Below, piece after piece: positions 54,142-62,948 of a stretch of 64,000 bases of DNA. Source of the DNA: JAXMAO01 sp046350375. GTDB lineage: Bacteria > Planctomycetota > Phycisphaerae > UBA1845 > UTPLA1. Location: positions 124,001-188,000 of the forward strand of contig JAXMAO010000004.1 in assembly GCA_046350375.1 (NCBI GenBank). Direction: 5' to 3'. The notes under the pieces are model-generated. The model ran no database searches, was not told where the DNA came from, and saw nothing but the letters and a program-made list of their open reading frames with translations. The first letter of the stretch is position 1, and each line of letters starts with the position of its first letter. The position numbers were made by a program, and so were the translations under genes.

Positions 54142-54632
54142 TGCGTTTCAAGGGCGCTGATCTTGTCGCGGATGCGCGCAGCGCCCTCATAATCCTCGCG
54201 CTCCACGGCCTCGGTCAGGTCGCGCCGCAGGCGCACCAGTTCGTTCTGAAAGTTGCGCGGGGCCCCGAGCCGCCGCGGAGACTTCCCGACGTGTCGACTG
54301 TTACCCTCCTGCGCGCGTTCGAGCAGCGGCAGCAGCGCCTTCTCGAACACGTCATAGTCGCGGGCGCACCCCAGCAGCCCGGCGTTGCGGAACTCGACGA
54401 ACGTCGTCTGGCAGTGGGGACACTTGAGCTGCGTCAGCTCCTGCACCGACGCATGCTGCATCACGAAGTTCGCCAGCATCTCGTTGATCGGCACCGGCGG
54501 CGACTTCACCGCGATGCCCTCTTCGGCCGCGCAGCGCTCGCACAAGTGCCGCTCGCGGCTCTCGTGGTTCTCGATCTCCGTGAGGTGGATCGTCGCGGGC
54601 TGCTTCTTGCACCGTTGACACGCCAGCGACAT
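54138..54632 (-). CDS. mcsA: McsA, zinc-finger activator of McsB
   Basis: The 164-aa protein has CxxC zinc sites at Cys5/Cys8, Cys31/Cys34 and Cys71/Cys74 (CPHC) and a C-terminal UVR motif (LRRDLTEAVEREDYEGAARI). McsA binds and activates McsB. The two genes overlap in ATGA. A good promoter lies upstream at 54,668-54,696. Confidence 0.94.
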   Translation of the reverse strand: MSLACQRCKKQPATIHLTEIENHESRERHLCERCAAEEGIAVKSPPVPINEMLANFVMQHASVQELTQLKCPHCQTTFVEFRNAGLLGCARDYDVFEKALLPLLERAQEGNSRHVGKSPRRLGAPRNFQNELVRLRRDLTEAVEREDYEGAARIRDKISALETQ

Positions 54633-54667
54633 GAACAGCCGACTCCTACCCCGGATTTGGCCGGTAA

Positions 54668-54696
54668 ATCATAGAACTTCCGATATTTATCGTCAA
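54668..54696 (-). promoter_or_regulatory. strong candidate sigma-70 promoter of mcsA-mcsB
   Basis: On the minus strand a TTGACG box (54691-54696) and a TATGAT box (54668-54673) stand exactly 17 bases apart. Both match the consensus at five of six positions, within an AT-rich island. The predicted transcript begins about 29 bases before ATG 54632, with a taggag ribosome site between. Confidence 0.75.
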
Positions 54697-54734
54697 GCGA
54701 CCGACCCGACATGAGCTTCGATTTGGGCGTCTGA

Positions 54735-55120
54735 TCAACGCCGCGGCGCCGGCTCGTCGGGCGATTCGCAGTACGCCGCGGCACAGTCCGACGTCTCCCA
54801 GACCTGCACGCGCGCCACGCGCACCGCCGGCGGGGCCGCCTGCGCCAGCCGCTCGAACAAGTGCCGGGCGACATGCTCGGTCGACGGGTTGCGGTCGAAA
54901 CGGCGGCAATTCGTTCAGGCAGCGGTCGTGCGGCGATCGTGTCGCGGAGCTGCTTGAGCTGAGCAGAAATCGGCTCCGACCCCGATGGCGTCGAGCAGCG
55001 GCGACGCCTGGGTCGCCTCGACGCGCCCAGTTGTGGCGCCGTGCAGCGGCTCGAGCCGGCCGTCGTAGAGGCGCGCTGGTGTGCGGCGGAGAACTCGGCG
55101 GTCAGCGTCAGTTCGAAGAT
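54735..55120 (-). pseudogene. queD: QueD-like 6-carboxy-tetrahydropterin synthase, frameshifted
   Basis: The N-terminus IFELTLTAEFSAAHQ has the first zinc His, but its first codon is ATC rather than ATG. Later family pieces are in other frames: QLKQLRDTIAAR, ELPPFRPQ, and finally NPSTEHVARHLFERLAQA with PAVRVARVQVWETSDCAAAY to the TGA at 54,735. QueD makes a precursor of queuosine from dihydroneopterin triphosphate. Several single-base shifts break the frame; an intact protein would be about 130 aa. It follows the isomerase gene in the same orientation. Confidence 0.75.
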
Positions 55121-55182
55121 CGCGCTACGGCAGGAACAGGGCGCTTGGCCCGCTCGCGGGCACGCGCGGGTGTTGTCGAAAG

Positions 55183-55807
55183 CTACATCCGCTTGGCGGC
55201 TGGTGATGATGACCGGCTCGATGGGCACGTCGCTTGGCAGCGGCGGCTTGGGGCCGGTCTTGACGGCCTTGATCTTGTCGACCACGTCCATGCCTTCGAC
55301 GACCTTGCCGAAGACGGCGTAGCCGGCGTTGCCGGAGATCGGCTCGCTCAGCCGCGGGTTGTCGACCACGTTGATGAAAAACTGGGCCGTGGCCGAATTC
55401 GGATCGGTGGTGCGCGCCATGGCGATGGTGCCGCGGGCGTTCTTCAGGCCGTTCTTCCACTCGTTCGTGATCGGGCTGCGGGTGGATTTCTCCTTGAGGT
55501 CGACAGTGTAGCCGCCGCCCTGGATCATGAAGTTTCCGATGACGCGGTGGAAGATCGTGCCGTCGTAGTGCTTGTCGTCGACATACTTGAGGAAGTTCTC
55601 GACCGTGACCGGCGCCTTCTCGGCGTCCAGCTCCAGGGTGATCTTGCCCGCGCTCGTGTCCAGCATGACCCGCGGATGCTTGAGGTCGATCTTGGCGGAC
55701 GGCACGGGCTGCGTCCGGGCGGGCTCATCGGCCACGGCGCAGCGCGACGCGCCGATCAACAGTCCGGCGGAAACCAGCAACGCGAAACCAACCGACGATG
55801 AATGCAT
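55183..55807 (-). CDS. peptidyl-prolyl cis-trans isomerase (cyclophilin), exported; one frameshift at the 3' end
   Basis: A signal peptide (LLVSAGLLIGASRCAVA) precedes a cyclophilin domain: RVMLDTSAGKITLELDAEKA, FHRVIGNFMIQGGGYTVDL, ARTTDPNSATAQFFINVVDN and GYAVFGKVVEGMDVVDKIK. The end near EPVIITS should read AKRM-stop; a single-base shift near 55,200 instead lets the frame run on into the queD remnant, giving a false 433-aa fusion in the uncorrected frame. With correction the protein is about 207 aa. It folds proteins in the periplasm. Confidence 0.85.
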
Positions 55808-55825
55808 GACCCAATCTCCCAGGCG

Positions 55826-56776
55826 TCACGAACCGATCCGCACGACCCGACTCAGGTCGCCGATGAAGTCGCGGCACGCGTGCGCGACGCACTGTTTCCA
55901 GTCGGAAGCATACCGCTCCCGGTAGCTCGGAACATCAAACGCATAAATCACGCTGCGCCCCGCGGCCACGATGGCCCCGGAGCCGTCCGATCGAAAGTAC
56001 GGGGCGCACTGCTCGGCCGTCATCCCCTGGGCGCCATAGCCGGGCACCAGGAAGAGCGACTGCGGCATCAGCTCGCGCAGGCGCCGCGCCGCGGCCGCGT
56101 CGCGCGACGCCACCACGGCCCCGATCGCCGAGTAGCCGCGCTGACCGACCAGGTCCGGCTCGCACGCCCATTCCGCGACCCGCTGCGCAACCGCCTCGTG
56201 CACCGCCCGACCGTCGGCCAGCGGCAGGTCCTGGATCTCGCGGCTCGACTCGTTCGAGGTCCGCACCAGGACAAACAGCCCGCGGCCGGTGTCGCGGGCC
56301 GCGCCGACAAACGGCCGCACGCCGTCGCCGCCGAAGTAGCCGTTGATCGTAATGGCGTCCGGCGCGATCAGGTCGGGCCGATTCACGAACGGTGAATCGA
56401 GCAAATGGGCGGCCGCGTAGCAGTCGGACGAATGGCCCACGTCGCCGCGCTTGACGTCGCCGATCACGATCAGACCGCGGTCGGCGGCCTCCTGCACCAG
56501 GTCGTAGTAGCCTTCGATGCCCTCGCCGTAGTAGCGCTCGAAGTAGGCCGAGTTGATCTTGATCGCCGGCACCAGCGGCGCAACGATCTGGATGACGTTG
56601 CGGCAGAATTCGAGCACTGCGTCCAGAGCGGCCTCGGCATCCTCGGCGTCGTTCAGGTCGCGATGGGCGGTGATTTCGGCCGGCAGGCGCTCGTAAACCG
56701 GGTCGAGGGCGACCACGGCCGGCGTCCGCCGCTCGGCGATGGTCTGCAGCAGGCGGTCGGCAAAGTTCTCGGGCAC
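55826..56776 (-). CDS. pyrF: orotidine 5'-phosphate decarboxylase (long, type 2)
   Basis: GTG 56776 has a gggagg site upstream; the in-frame start 26 codons earlier is Arg-rich and less likely. The 316-aa enzyme shows VVALDPVYERLP, KINSAYFERYYGEG, IGDVKRGDVGHSS with the catalytic Lys and Asp, and FLVPGYGAQGMTAEQ. It makes UMP, the last step of de novo pyrimidine synthesis. The length fits the type 2 family. It precedes the isomerase gene with 18 bases between. Confidence 0.95.
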   Translation of the reverse strand: MPENFADRLLQTIAERRTPAVVALDPVYERLPAEITAHRDLNDAEDAEAALDAVLEFCRNVIQIVAPLVPAIKINSAYFERYYGEGIEGYYDLVQEAADRGLIVIGDVKRGDVGHSSDCYAAAHLLDSPFVNRPDLIAPDAITINGYFGGDGVRPFVGAARDTGRGLFVLVRTSNESSREIQDLPLADGRAVHEAVAQRVAEWACEPDLVGQRGYSAIGAVVASRDAAAARRLRELMPQSLFLVPGYGAQGMTAEQCAPYFRSDGSGAIVAAGRSVIYAFDVPSYRERYASDWKQCVAHACRDFIGDLSRVVRIGS

Positions 56777-56880
56777 CGCGCGACCCTCCCAGCCCCGGCG
56801 ACGATGCGCCGTCCCGTCAGGCCGATCATGATAGTCGGCTCGCGCCGCGCCCACAATTCACGCCGGCCGCGCGTGATCGC

Positions 56881-57444
56881 TCAGTGTGCGGCCGAAGCGC
56901 CCATCGATTCGCGGATTTCGCGCCGGTTGACGCGGAACTCGAACGTGTGCTCGGCGAACAGCCGACGCCCGCTCGGGCCCAGGTAGCTGGCGGTGAGGAC
57001 GTACTTCTGGTCGGTCTTCGGGAACTGGCCGCCTTCCCACGTCAGCTGGAAGACGTAGGTCGACGTGACGCGATCCCAGAAGCGATGCTGGTCGTCCGAG
57101 GTGAGAATCGACTGCGACCACGACTCGAGCCGCTGCCCGGCCCGCTGCGCCGACGCCTCGCGATAGGTGAACAACTCGAACAGGAACTCGCCGTAGGCCT
57201 TGGTCGGATCGCCCATCTCGTCGAGCGGGCGCAGCGCCACCGCCACGCCGTCCGGAATCGCGTCGTCGTCAAAACTTGAGAACTTCGTGAACGGCAGGAT
57301 TTCGAGCTTGGTCGGGCCGTAGAGCCGGGCAACGTCGACGTCGGTCAGGTGTTCGACCGACGCCGCCGGCCGTCCCGCGCAGGCGCCGCACAGCAGCAGC
57401 AGGCCCAGGCCGCATCGTAGGGTTTGTATCAGTTTCGAGCGCAC
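56881..57444 (-). CDS. hypothetical lipoprotein (187 aa)
   Basis: GTG 57444, with a gggag site 8 bases upstream, gives a lipoprotein signal (LIQTLRCGLGLLLLCGAC), with Cys25 after CGA, though the sequence LCGAC is a slightly loose lipobox. The mature part has mixed beta strands, such as LEILPFTKFSSFDDDAIPDG, VTSTYVFQLTWEGGQFPKTD and RLFAEHTFEFRVNR. I do not recognise a family; the pattern recalls small planctomycetal envelope proteins. It is upstream of pyrF on the same strand with about 100 bases between. Confidence 0.75.
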   Translation of the reverse strand: MRSKLIQTLRCGLGLLLLCGACAGRPAASVEHLTDVDVARLYGPTKLEILPFTKFSSFDDDAIPDGVAVALRPLDEMGDPTKAYGEFLFELFTYREASAQRAGQRLESWSQSILTSDDQHRFWDRVTSTYVFQLTWEGGQFPKTDQKYVLTASYLGPSGRRLFAEHTFEFRVNRREIRESMGASAAH

Positions 57445-57608
57445 GCGATTCTCCCGGGGCGTCCGCGGGAGATCATGCGAAACGCCACGGCGGCTGTCAA
57501 TCGTCGGCGTCGGCGGCAAGCGACGCGCCGGTCCGCCGATGCGGCCGACTCCGGCACGGGTACACTGGGCGGTCCAGACGCCGCGGCCGGCCGCGCGCGG
57601 GGGCTACC

Positions 57609-59211
57609 ATGGTCGCTGCCGCCCCGGGACGTCGCCCGCATATCCGCTTCATCAATCCCAACGCGTCGCTGACGACCATCCTGCATGCCGAACCTGGTCG
57701 GCGGATGACCTTCTCGCGCAAGGCGATCTTCGCCCCCACCGGGCTGATGATTTGTGCTGCGGTCGTGCAGATCATTGGGACGTCGAGATTGTCGATGAAT
57801 CGACCTGGCCGCGCGCACGCTGACCGCCGACGTCGACGTCGTCGGCATCACCGCCATGACCACCCAGGCCAACCGCGCCTATGCGCTGGCCGACCAGTAT
57901 CGCCGGCTGGGGGTTACCGTCGTCCTGGGCGGCATACACCCCAGCGCCCTGCCGGCCGACGCGCTGCAGCACGCCGACGCGGTCTGCATCGGCGACGGCG
58001 AGACCACCCTCCCGCGGATGCTGGCCGACTGGGAGCACGATCGCGCCGCGGCGGCCGCCGGGAATGGCGTGCCGCGCCGCCTGCAGCAGAAGTATGACTG
58101 GACGCAGTTTGACACGGCGCCCATTGCGACGCCGCGGAAAGACCTGCTCAGCCCGGCCGATTACCTCATCTATAACTCGATTCAGACCACGCGCGGCTGC
58201 CCGCACAGTTGCAACTTCTGCACCACGCCGGGCGTGTTCGGCCGGAAGTTCCGGCTGCGGACTGTTTCTGACATTGTTGACGAAATAAAGGAAGCGAAGG
58301 AACGGTTCGGAAGCTGGTGCTTCATCTTCGCCGACGATGACTTTGCCGGGAACCATAAGTGGGCGATGGAGCTGTGTGCGGCGCTCGAGCCGCTGAAGAT
58401 CAGCTGGGCGAGTCAGTGCGACATTCTTATTTCGCGCAACGATGCCCTGCTGGCGGCCATGCGGCGGTCGGGCTGTGTCGGACTCATTCTGGGTCTGGAG
58501 TCACGCAAACAGGATACGCTTTCAGAGGCCGGCAAGCGCTTCGTCAAGGCCGATTCCTACGAGTGGCGAATCCGCAAGATTCAGTCCTACGGCATCACGC
58601 TGTGGGGCGCGTTCATCTTCGGCTTCGACCACGACCGCTGGCAGGACCTGATGTTCACCTGCCGCTGGGCCCAGCGCATGCGACTGGGCATGAGTTGCTA
58701 TCCGATCCTCACGCCCTACCCCGGCACCGGCGTCTGGAGCGAGTATCAGCGCCAGGGCCGGCTGACCGACCTGAACTGGGATCGCTACAACGGCGCCAGC
58801 GTCGTCTATGAGCCGCGGCAGATGTCGGTGCGGCAGCTCCGCCACGCGCAGATGGCCGCCTTTGCCGAATTCTACTCGCCGCGCAGCGCATTGCGCCGGC
58901 TGGGGCTCTATCCGCCGCGAACGCGCGCCTGGCTGGCAAACCTCGGCATCTGGCGCGGCATTCGCTGGTATTACTCCCATCGCGGGCGCGACGTGCCGCG
59001 CTTCAGTGACTTTCTCCATCCCGATCGCCATGCCTGGGACCATCACGAGACCTACGCCGGCGAAGAGACCGCATGCTGCCCGACCACGCCCAACCTGGCG
59101 CAGCTGGCCGTCAGTCACTCCGAGCCATTCCGCCAGGCGGCCTGGCGTGTCGCGCGACAGGCGCGATCAGCGGCCAATTCTACTCGCGCGGCGGCGCTCT
59201 CGCGGGCCTGA
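57609..59211 (+). CDS. B12-binding radical SAM protein, N-terminal frameshifts
   Basis: From 57,820 the frame is intact. A cobalamin-domain strand VVLGGIHPSALPADALQHAD is followed by the radical SAM cluster TTRGCPHSCNFCTTPGVFG (CxxxCxxC), FIFADDDFAGNHKWAMEL and GLILGLESRKQDTLSEAGKR. The first 70 residues lie in two other frames: FINPNASLTTILHAEPGRRM, then DVEIVDES, so two indels near 57,770 and 57,810 are likely. ATG 57609 would be the true start; the first in-frame ATG is 57,856. Related BchE/P-methylase type enzymes modify lipids, hopanoids or natural products. The substrate is unknown. Confidence 0.8.
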
Positions 59212-59282
59212 CCGTTCGCCTTCGCACAGTCCGCCGTCTGCCGATCGATCTTAGAATGTGGCTTGGATTTTCAGAAAGTCAC

Positions 59283-59311
59283 TTGACGCATGTAGGGCTA
59301 CACCGTAATAC
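59283..59311 (+). promoter_or_regulatory. candidate promoter of the Lys-rich protein gene
   Basis: TTGACG (59283-59288) and TAATAC (59306-59311) are 17 bases apart in an AT-rich region. The second box is only a fair match. Confidence 0.4.
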
Positions 59312-59378
59312 ACGCCCATCGTAGTTTTCGTTTCAGTGATGTTTCACGTCCACGACACACTAGAGGAGCAAACATTAC

Positions 59379-59681
59379 ATGGCCAAACGCAAGATGAGTC
59401 CCGAAGCCCGCAAGCGCATCTCAGAAGCCGTGAAGAACCGCTGGGCTAAGTACCGCTCCGGCGTCGGTCCGCGCATGGGTCGCAAGAAGGGCAAGCCGGC
59501 TGGCAAGGCGGCCCCCAAGGCCGGCAAGGCCACGGGGCGGCGCGGCCGCAAGCCGGGCAAGGGTCGCGCGGCGATGGGCTCCGCGTCAAACCTCGCCGGC
59601 GTCGCGACGGCGCAACTGCTCAGCATGCGCCGGCAGATCGACCTCGAGCTGGCCGACCGCTACGTTCGCGAGCAGGCCTAG
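59379..59681 (+). CDS. Lys/Arg/Ala-rich histone-like protein (100 aa)
   Basis: An excellent gaggag site lies upstream of ATG 59379. The N-terminal block KMSPEARKRISEAVKNRWAK resembles a short helix that contacts DNA, as in NUMOD3/AT-hook-like proteins. A Lys-Gly-Pro-Ala-rich linker with GRRGRKPGKGR (AT-hook-like GRP core variant) follows, then a helical end (AQLLSMRRQIDLELADRYVR). Such proteins are common in planctomycetes. It might compact or regulate DNA. Function is not established. Confidence 0.8.
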   Translation: MAKRKMSPEARKRISEAVKNRWAKYRSGVGPRMGRKKGKPAGKAAPKAGKATGRRGRKPGKGRAAMGSASNLAGVATAQLLSMRRQIDLELADRYVREQA

Positions 59682-59701
59682 TTCGACCTATCGCACACAC
59701 G

Positions 59702-59749
59702 GGAATCGGCCGATCCGGTGCGCAGCAGTGCGCCGGCTCGGCCGATTCC
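59702..59749. terminator. long inverted-repeat hairpin between convergent genes
   Basis: An almost perfect stem of about 20 bp, starting ggaatcggccga and closing tcggccgattcc, spans 59702-59749. It lies between the Lys-rich gene (ends 59681) and the permease (ends 59776), which converge. It likely blocks read-through from both sides, although no T run follows. Confidence 0.6.
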
Positions 59750-59775
59750 GCTTCCGGCGCCGCGCCGCACGCGTC

Positions 59776-61599
59776 TCAGGCCGACTGCTTGCGAATGGTG
59801 ATGTCGAAGTTGCGCACCAGGTCGCGGTGGACCCACAGGCTGATCAGCAGATAGACGCCCACCGAGACGGCGCTGGCGGCCGCCGCGGTCACGCGGAAGG
59901 TGGTCAGATCGGCGGACGTCGGGACGCTGCCGGTGGCGCGCAGCAGCCCGTCCGGGTCCAAAGCGATCATCACCGTCGCCAGCGGGCTGAAGGGGGCCAG
60001 CGCCGCCGAAATGCTGTTGAAGCTTGAGCCGGTGAACTGGTTGGCGCACAGCCCCATCACACCGAAGACCGCCATCACAATCGACACGCTCACCAGCACC
60101 GCGGCCACGGTCCGCCGCTGCTTGACCGACGCCCACAGCCCGATGCTGCACGCCAGCAGCGTGAACCCGGCCGACACCAGCGGCACGCTCAGCACCACCT
60201 CGGGCGGAACCGTCCACGGCCTCCGGCGGATCAGGTCGGCCAGCACAAACATGCCGAGCGTGACGGCTGGCAAGACCAGCATCGGAATCGCAAAGCTGAA
60301 CAGCCCGCGAATCTTCCCGCTGATGATCTGCCCGCTCTGCAACGGCGTGGTCAGCAGCAGGTCAAGCGTGTTGCCCTCTTTCTCGCGCGTCATCGAGGCG
60401 GCGGCCGTTGCCGTCGCGACGAACAGCCCCAGGCCGATCTCGATGCCCACCAGCGCCTTGAGCCACAGCCGCGCTTCGGTCACCGTCAGGCCGCGCTGCG
60501 TGGCGATCAGCAGAATCACGCCCGCCAGCAGCCCGGCAATCATCAGCACGATGCGCATCTGCCCGCCGGAACCGGCGGCGGCCTTGGTCTCGGCCTCGCG
60601 CCACGCCACCGGGTTCTGCCAGACGTGCCGCAGGCGCCGCGTCGTCTCGCCGCCGCTGCTGCTGACGCGCGGACCGAGGAGCCGTCCGAGCCAGGTCGGT
60701 TCGCCGACCTTGGCGCCGCGCCGCGTGAACGAGACGCTGGCGGCAATCAGCACGACCGACGCCAGCACCGCCATGAGCACGAAGCTGTACTCGGGATAGG
60801 CCAGCCACCAGGCGCGCGGGAAGCCATAGTGCGCGACGGCGGCGAAGTCCGGCGCCGGCGTTTTGTTCAGGACGACCCACAGCGCCAGGAACGGATGAAA
60901 GGCCGACAGCCAGCTCATGCGCTCGCCGCCACCGGGCCCGGGCCGTGCCTCGGGCGGAATAAAGGCCGGCAGCGTCGACGCAAACCAGAGCGCCAGCAGG
61001 TAGAAGAAGATCGCCAGGTAGAACGAGAAGATCGTCCGCCCGGTGCCGACCTTGATGACGCTGATGGCGATGGCGCAGGTGGCCGTGATCAGCGCGGTCG
61101 CGCCGGCCAGCGCGATCGACAAGGCGATCTCGGCGCTGGTGACGCCGCCATAGACCATCGTAATGCAGTAGAGCGGCACGCTGGCCAGCAGCAGCACGAT
61201 GACGAAGTAGAGCCGGCTCAGCAGCGAGCCGAGCACGATCTGGCTGTTGGTCAGCGGCGTGGAAAGCAGGATGCTGAAGGTCTGCGAGTCCTTCTCCTGG
61301 GTGATGGCGGCGGCGGCGAAGATCGGCGCGATGATGCAGACAAAGAACAGTTGCAGCGTGCTGGCGTAATAGAACGTCTGCGTCGCGTTCTTGGCCAGCT
61401 CGGCCAGCGACCCGCCCGACGACGTTCCGCCGAACAGAATGAAAAAGAAGATCGCGATCGCCATCACGGTCAGGTAGCCCGCGCGAATCATCAGGTGCGC
61501 GCGGCGCTTGCCGCCGGACTGCACGACGCGCACCAGGATCGGGTTCGCCGGCACCAGCCGCCAGACCCATTGTCCCAGGTCGCGTGCGAGGGTATTCAT
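59776..61599 (-). CDS. duplicated ABC-2 type permease (two halves in one chain)
   Basis: The 607-aa membrane protein has two related halves. Each carries a matching motif: ITQEKDSQTFSILLSTPLTN in the first half (about residues 98-117) and MTREKEGNTLDLLLTTPLQS in the second (about 404-423). Each motif is followed by helices such as LYFVIVLLLASVPLYCI and FAIPMLVLPAVTLGMF. This EKE-T-LLTTP pattern is the ABC-2 (NatB/Gld-like) permease signature; most such proteins have one copy. It is 33 bases after the gene for the exported helical protein and encodes the membrane part of the ABC system. Substrate unknown. Confidence 0.85.
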   Translation of the reverse strand: MNTLARDLGQWVWRLVPANPILVRVVQSGGKRRAHLMIRAGYLTVMAIAIFFFILFGGTSSGGSLAELAKNATQTFYYASTLQLFFVCIIAPIFAAAAITQEKDSQTFSILLSTPLTNSQIVLGSLLSRLYFVIVLLLASVPLYCITMVYGGVTSAEIALSIALAGATALITATCAIAISVIKVGTGRTIFSFYLAIFFYLLALWFASTLPAFIPPEARPGPGGGERMSWLSAFHPFLALWVVLNKTPAPDFAAVAHYGFPRAWWLAYPEYSFVLMAVLASVVLIAASVSFTRRGAKVGEPTWLGRLLGPRVSSSGGETTRRLRHVWQNPVAWREAETKAAAGSGGQMRIVLMIAGLLAGVILLIATQRGLTVTEARLWLKALVGIEIGLGLFVATATAAASMTREKEGNTLDLLLTTPLQSGQIISGKIRGLFSFAIPMLVLPAVTLGMFVLADLIRRRPWTVPPEVVLSVPLVSAGFTLLACSIGLWASVKQRRTVAAVLVSVSIVMAVFGVMGLCANQFTGSSFNSISAALAPFSPLATVMIALDPDGLLRATGSVPTSADLTTFRVTAAAASAVSVGVYLLISLWVHRDLVRNFDITIRKQSA

Positions 61600-61632
61600 C
61601 GGGCGCGGCTCCCACTCGATCGGCGGGCGGAC

Positions 61633-62892
61633 CTACATCGGCGGCAGTTCAAGGCCGCTCTTGCCGAGCTGACTGCGGGCCTTGTCGGCCGCCTTGGCGC
61701 GCTGGGTGGAATCGGCCAGGTCGTCGACGCGGGCGCGCAGGTCGCGGCCGAGGTCCTGGAGGGGGCGGAGCAGGTCTTCATACTCGTGGTCGAGCCGCCA
61801 CATCCAAGGGCCGTTGCGGAACGAGTCGGGCAGCTCGAACGAGAGGTTGGCCGCGGTGCGATTCTGCCGGATGCGCTCCTTCCATTCGTCGTTCTTCAAC
61901 TGGCGGGCGCGCTCCAGGAAATCTCTCAGCACGGCCCGCGCGCCGGTGGCCTGGGCCTCGTTGAACTCGTAGTAGGTGATCGCCGATTCGACGTAGTTCT
62001 TCCAGCGCTCCTCGACGTTTGTTTCGAAGTCCAGCCGGCGCTCGGCGCGGCGCCGCGCCCGGCCGACCTCGCTGTTGTCTTCGGCCCGCGCGGGGCCATT
62101 GCCTTGTGGCCCGCCGCGGGCGGGCTTGTTGTCGCGCGAGTCAGGCTCGAAGAACGGGTTGGCCATGTCGGGCAGGTCGCCCTTCTCCCAGCTCTTGAGG
62201 CGCGATTCGAAGAGACTCAGCCCGGCCGAAAACGCCGCCACGTCACGCGTCAGCCGCAGCCGCTGCGAGAGCGTCATCATCTGCCCGACCTGCGACGCGG
62301 TCGTGCCGGCGAACTTGCGGAAGTCCTCCATGAACGGGCGCATCAGCTTCGCCCAGCGCTGCCCGTCGGCCTTGGTGAACGCCCCGTCGTTCTCGATCAT
62401 GTTGGCCATGAACAGCTCCATGGCCTCGCGCCCGGAGTCCTGATGCTCCTGCGCCATCTTCATCAAGTTGCGGCTGATGATCTGCCGCGCCTTGTCCACC
62501 TGCTCGTCCGAAAGCTCATACTGCCGGCCCATCTGCCGCGCCATCTGCTTGCCGAGCGCCTCGGCCAGCCGCGGCGTGAAGCGCACCCCCAGCTCGGTCG
62601 ACTTCATCTCGACGTGCGTCTCGGCCGGGGCGTCGAAGTTCAGCGGCATGCCCGGCTCGGCCGGCTTGTTGTCGGGCGTTGCGGGCGCCGGGCCCGCCGG
62701 CGCGGCCGGCTTGCTGTTCGGGTCCGGCGGGGCCGATTCGGCGGCCGGCGGCTGCTGGGCCCGCGCGATCGACAGCCCGGCCCACAGCACTGCCATCACG
62801 GCGAGCGCGGCCAGCGCGGCCAGCGCGGCCGCGCCGCCCATGAATCGGCCGCGCGTCGGCGGGCGATTCATCGATCGAGGTTGAACGAACAT
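61633..62892 (-). CDS. exported helical subunit of the ABC system, paralogue of the 51-kb protein
   Basis: ATG 62892 has a gggag site 9 bases upstream. The 419-aa product has an N-terminal membrane helix (AALAALAALAVMAVLWAGLS), then a Pro/Ala-rich linker (residues 45-85), then a helical domain with TPRLAEALGKQMARQMGRQY, LRLTRDVAAFSAGLSLFESR, WKNYVESAITYYEF and RVDDLADSTQRAKA. Four blocks match the protein at 51.1 kb. It lies between the ATPase and permease genes, so it is likely an accessory subunit at the membrane. I do not recognise the family. Confidence 0.8.
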   Translation of the reverse strand: MFVQPRSMNRPPTRGRFMGGAAALAALAALAVMAVLWAGLSIARAQQPPAAESAPPDPNSKPAAPAGPAPATPDNKPAEPGMPLNFDAPAETHVEMKSTELGVRFTPRLAEALGKQMARQMGRQYELSDEQVDKARQIISRNLMKMAQEHQDSGREAMELFMANMIENDGAFTKADGQRWAKLMRPFMEDFRKFAGTTASQVGQMMTLSQRLRLTRDVAAFSAGLSLFESRLKSWEKGDLPDMANPFFEPDSRDNKPARGGPQGNGPARAEDNSEVGRARRRAERRLDFETNVEERWKNYVESAITYYEFNEAQATGARAVLRDFLERARQLKNDEWKERIRQNRTAANLSFELPDSFRNGPWMWRLDHEYEDLLRPLQDLGRDLRARVDDLADSTQRAKAADKARSQLGKSGLELPPM

Positions 62893-62948
62893 GCGATCGG
62901 CTCCCGGCGCGCGTTGCGCCCCCGCACTTGTCAACGCATCGGCGCGCC

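Noticed and set aside
54506..55807. 433-aa frame joining cyclophilin and queD
   Set aside because: A single-base shift near 55,200 explains it. The C-terminal part is an out-of-frame mixture and also overlaps mcsA.
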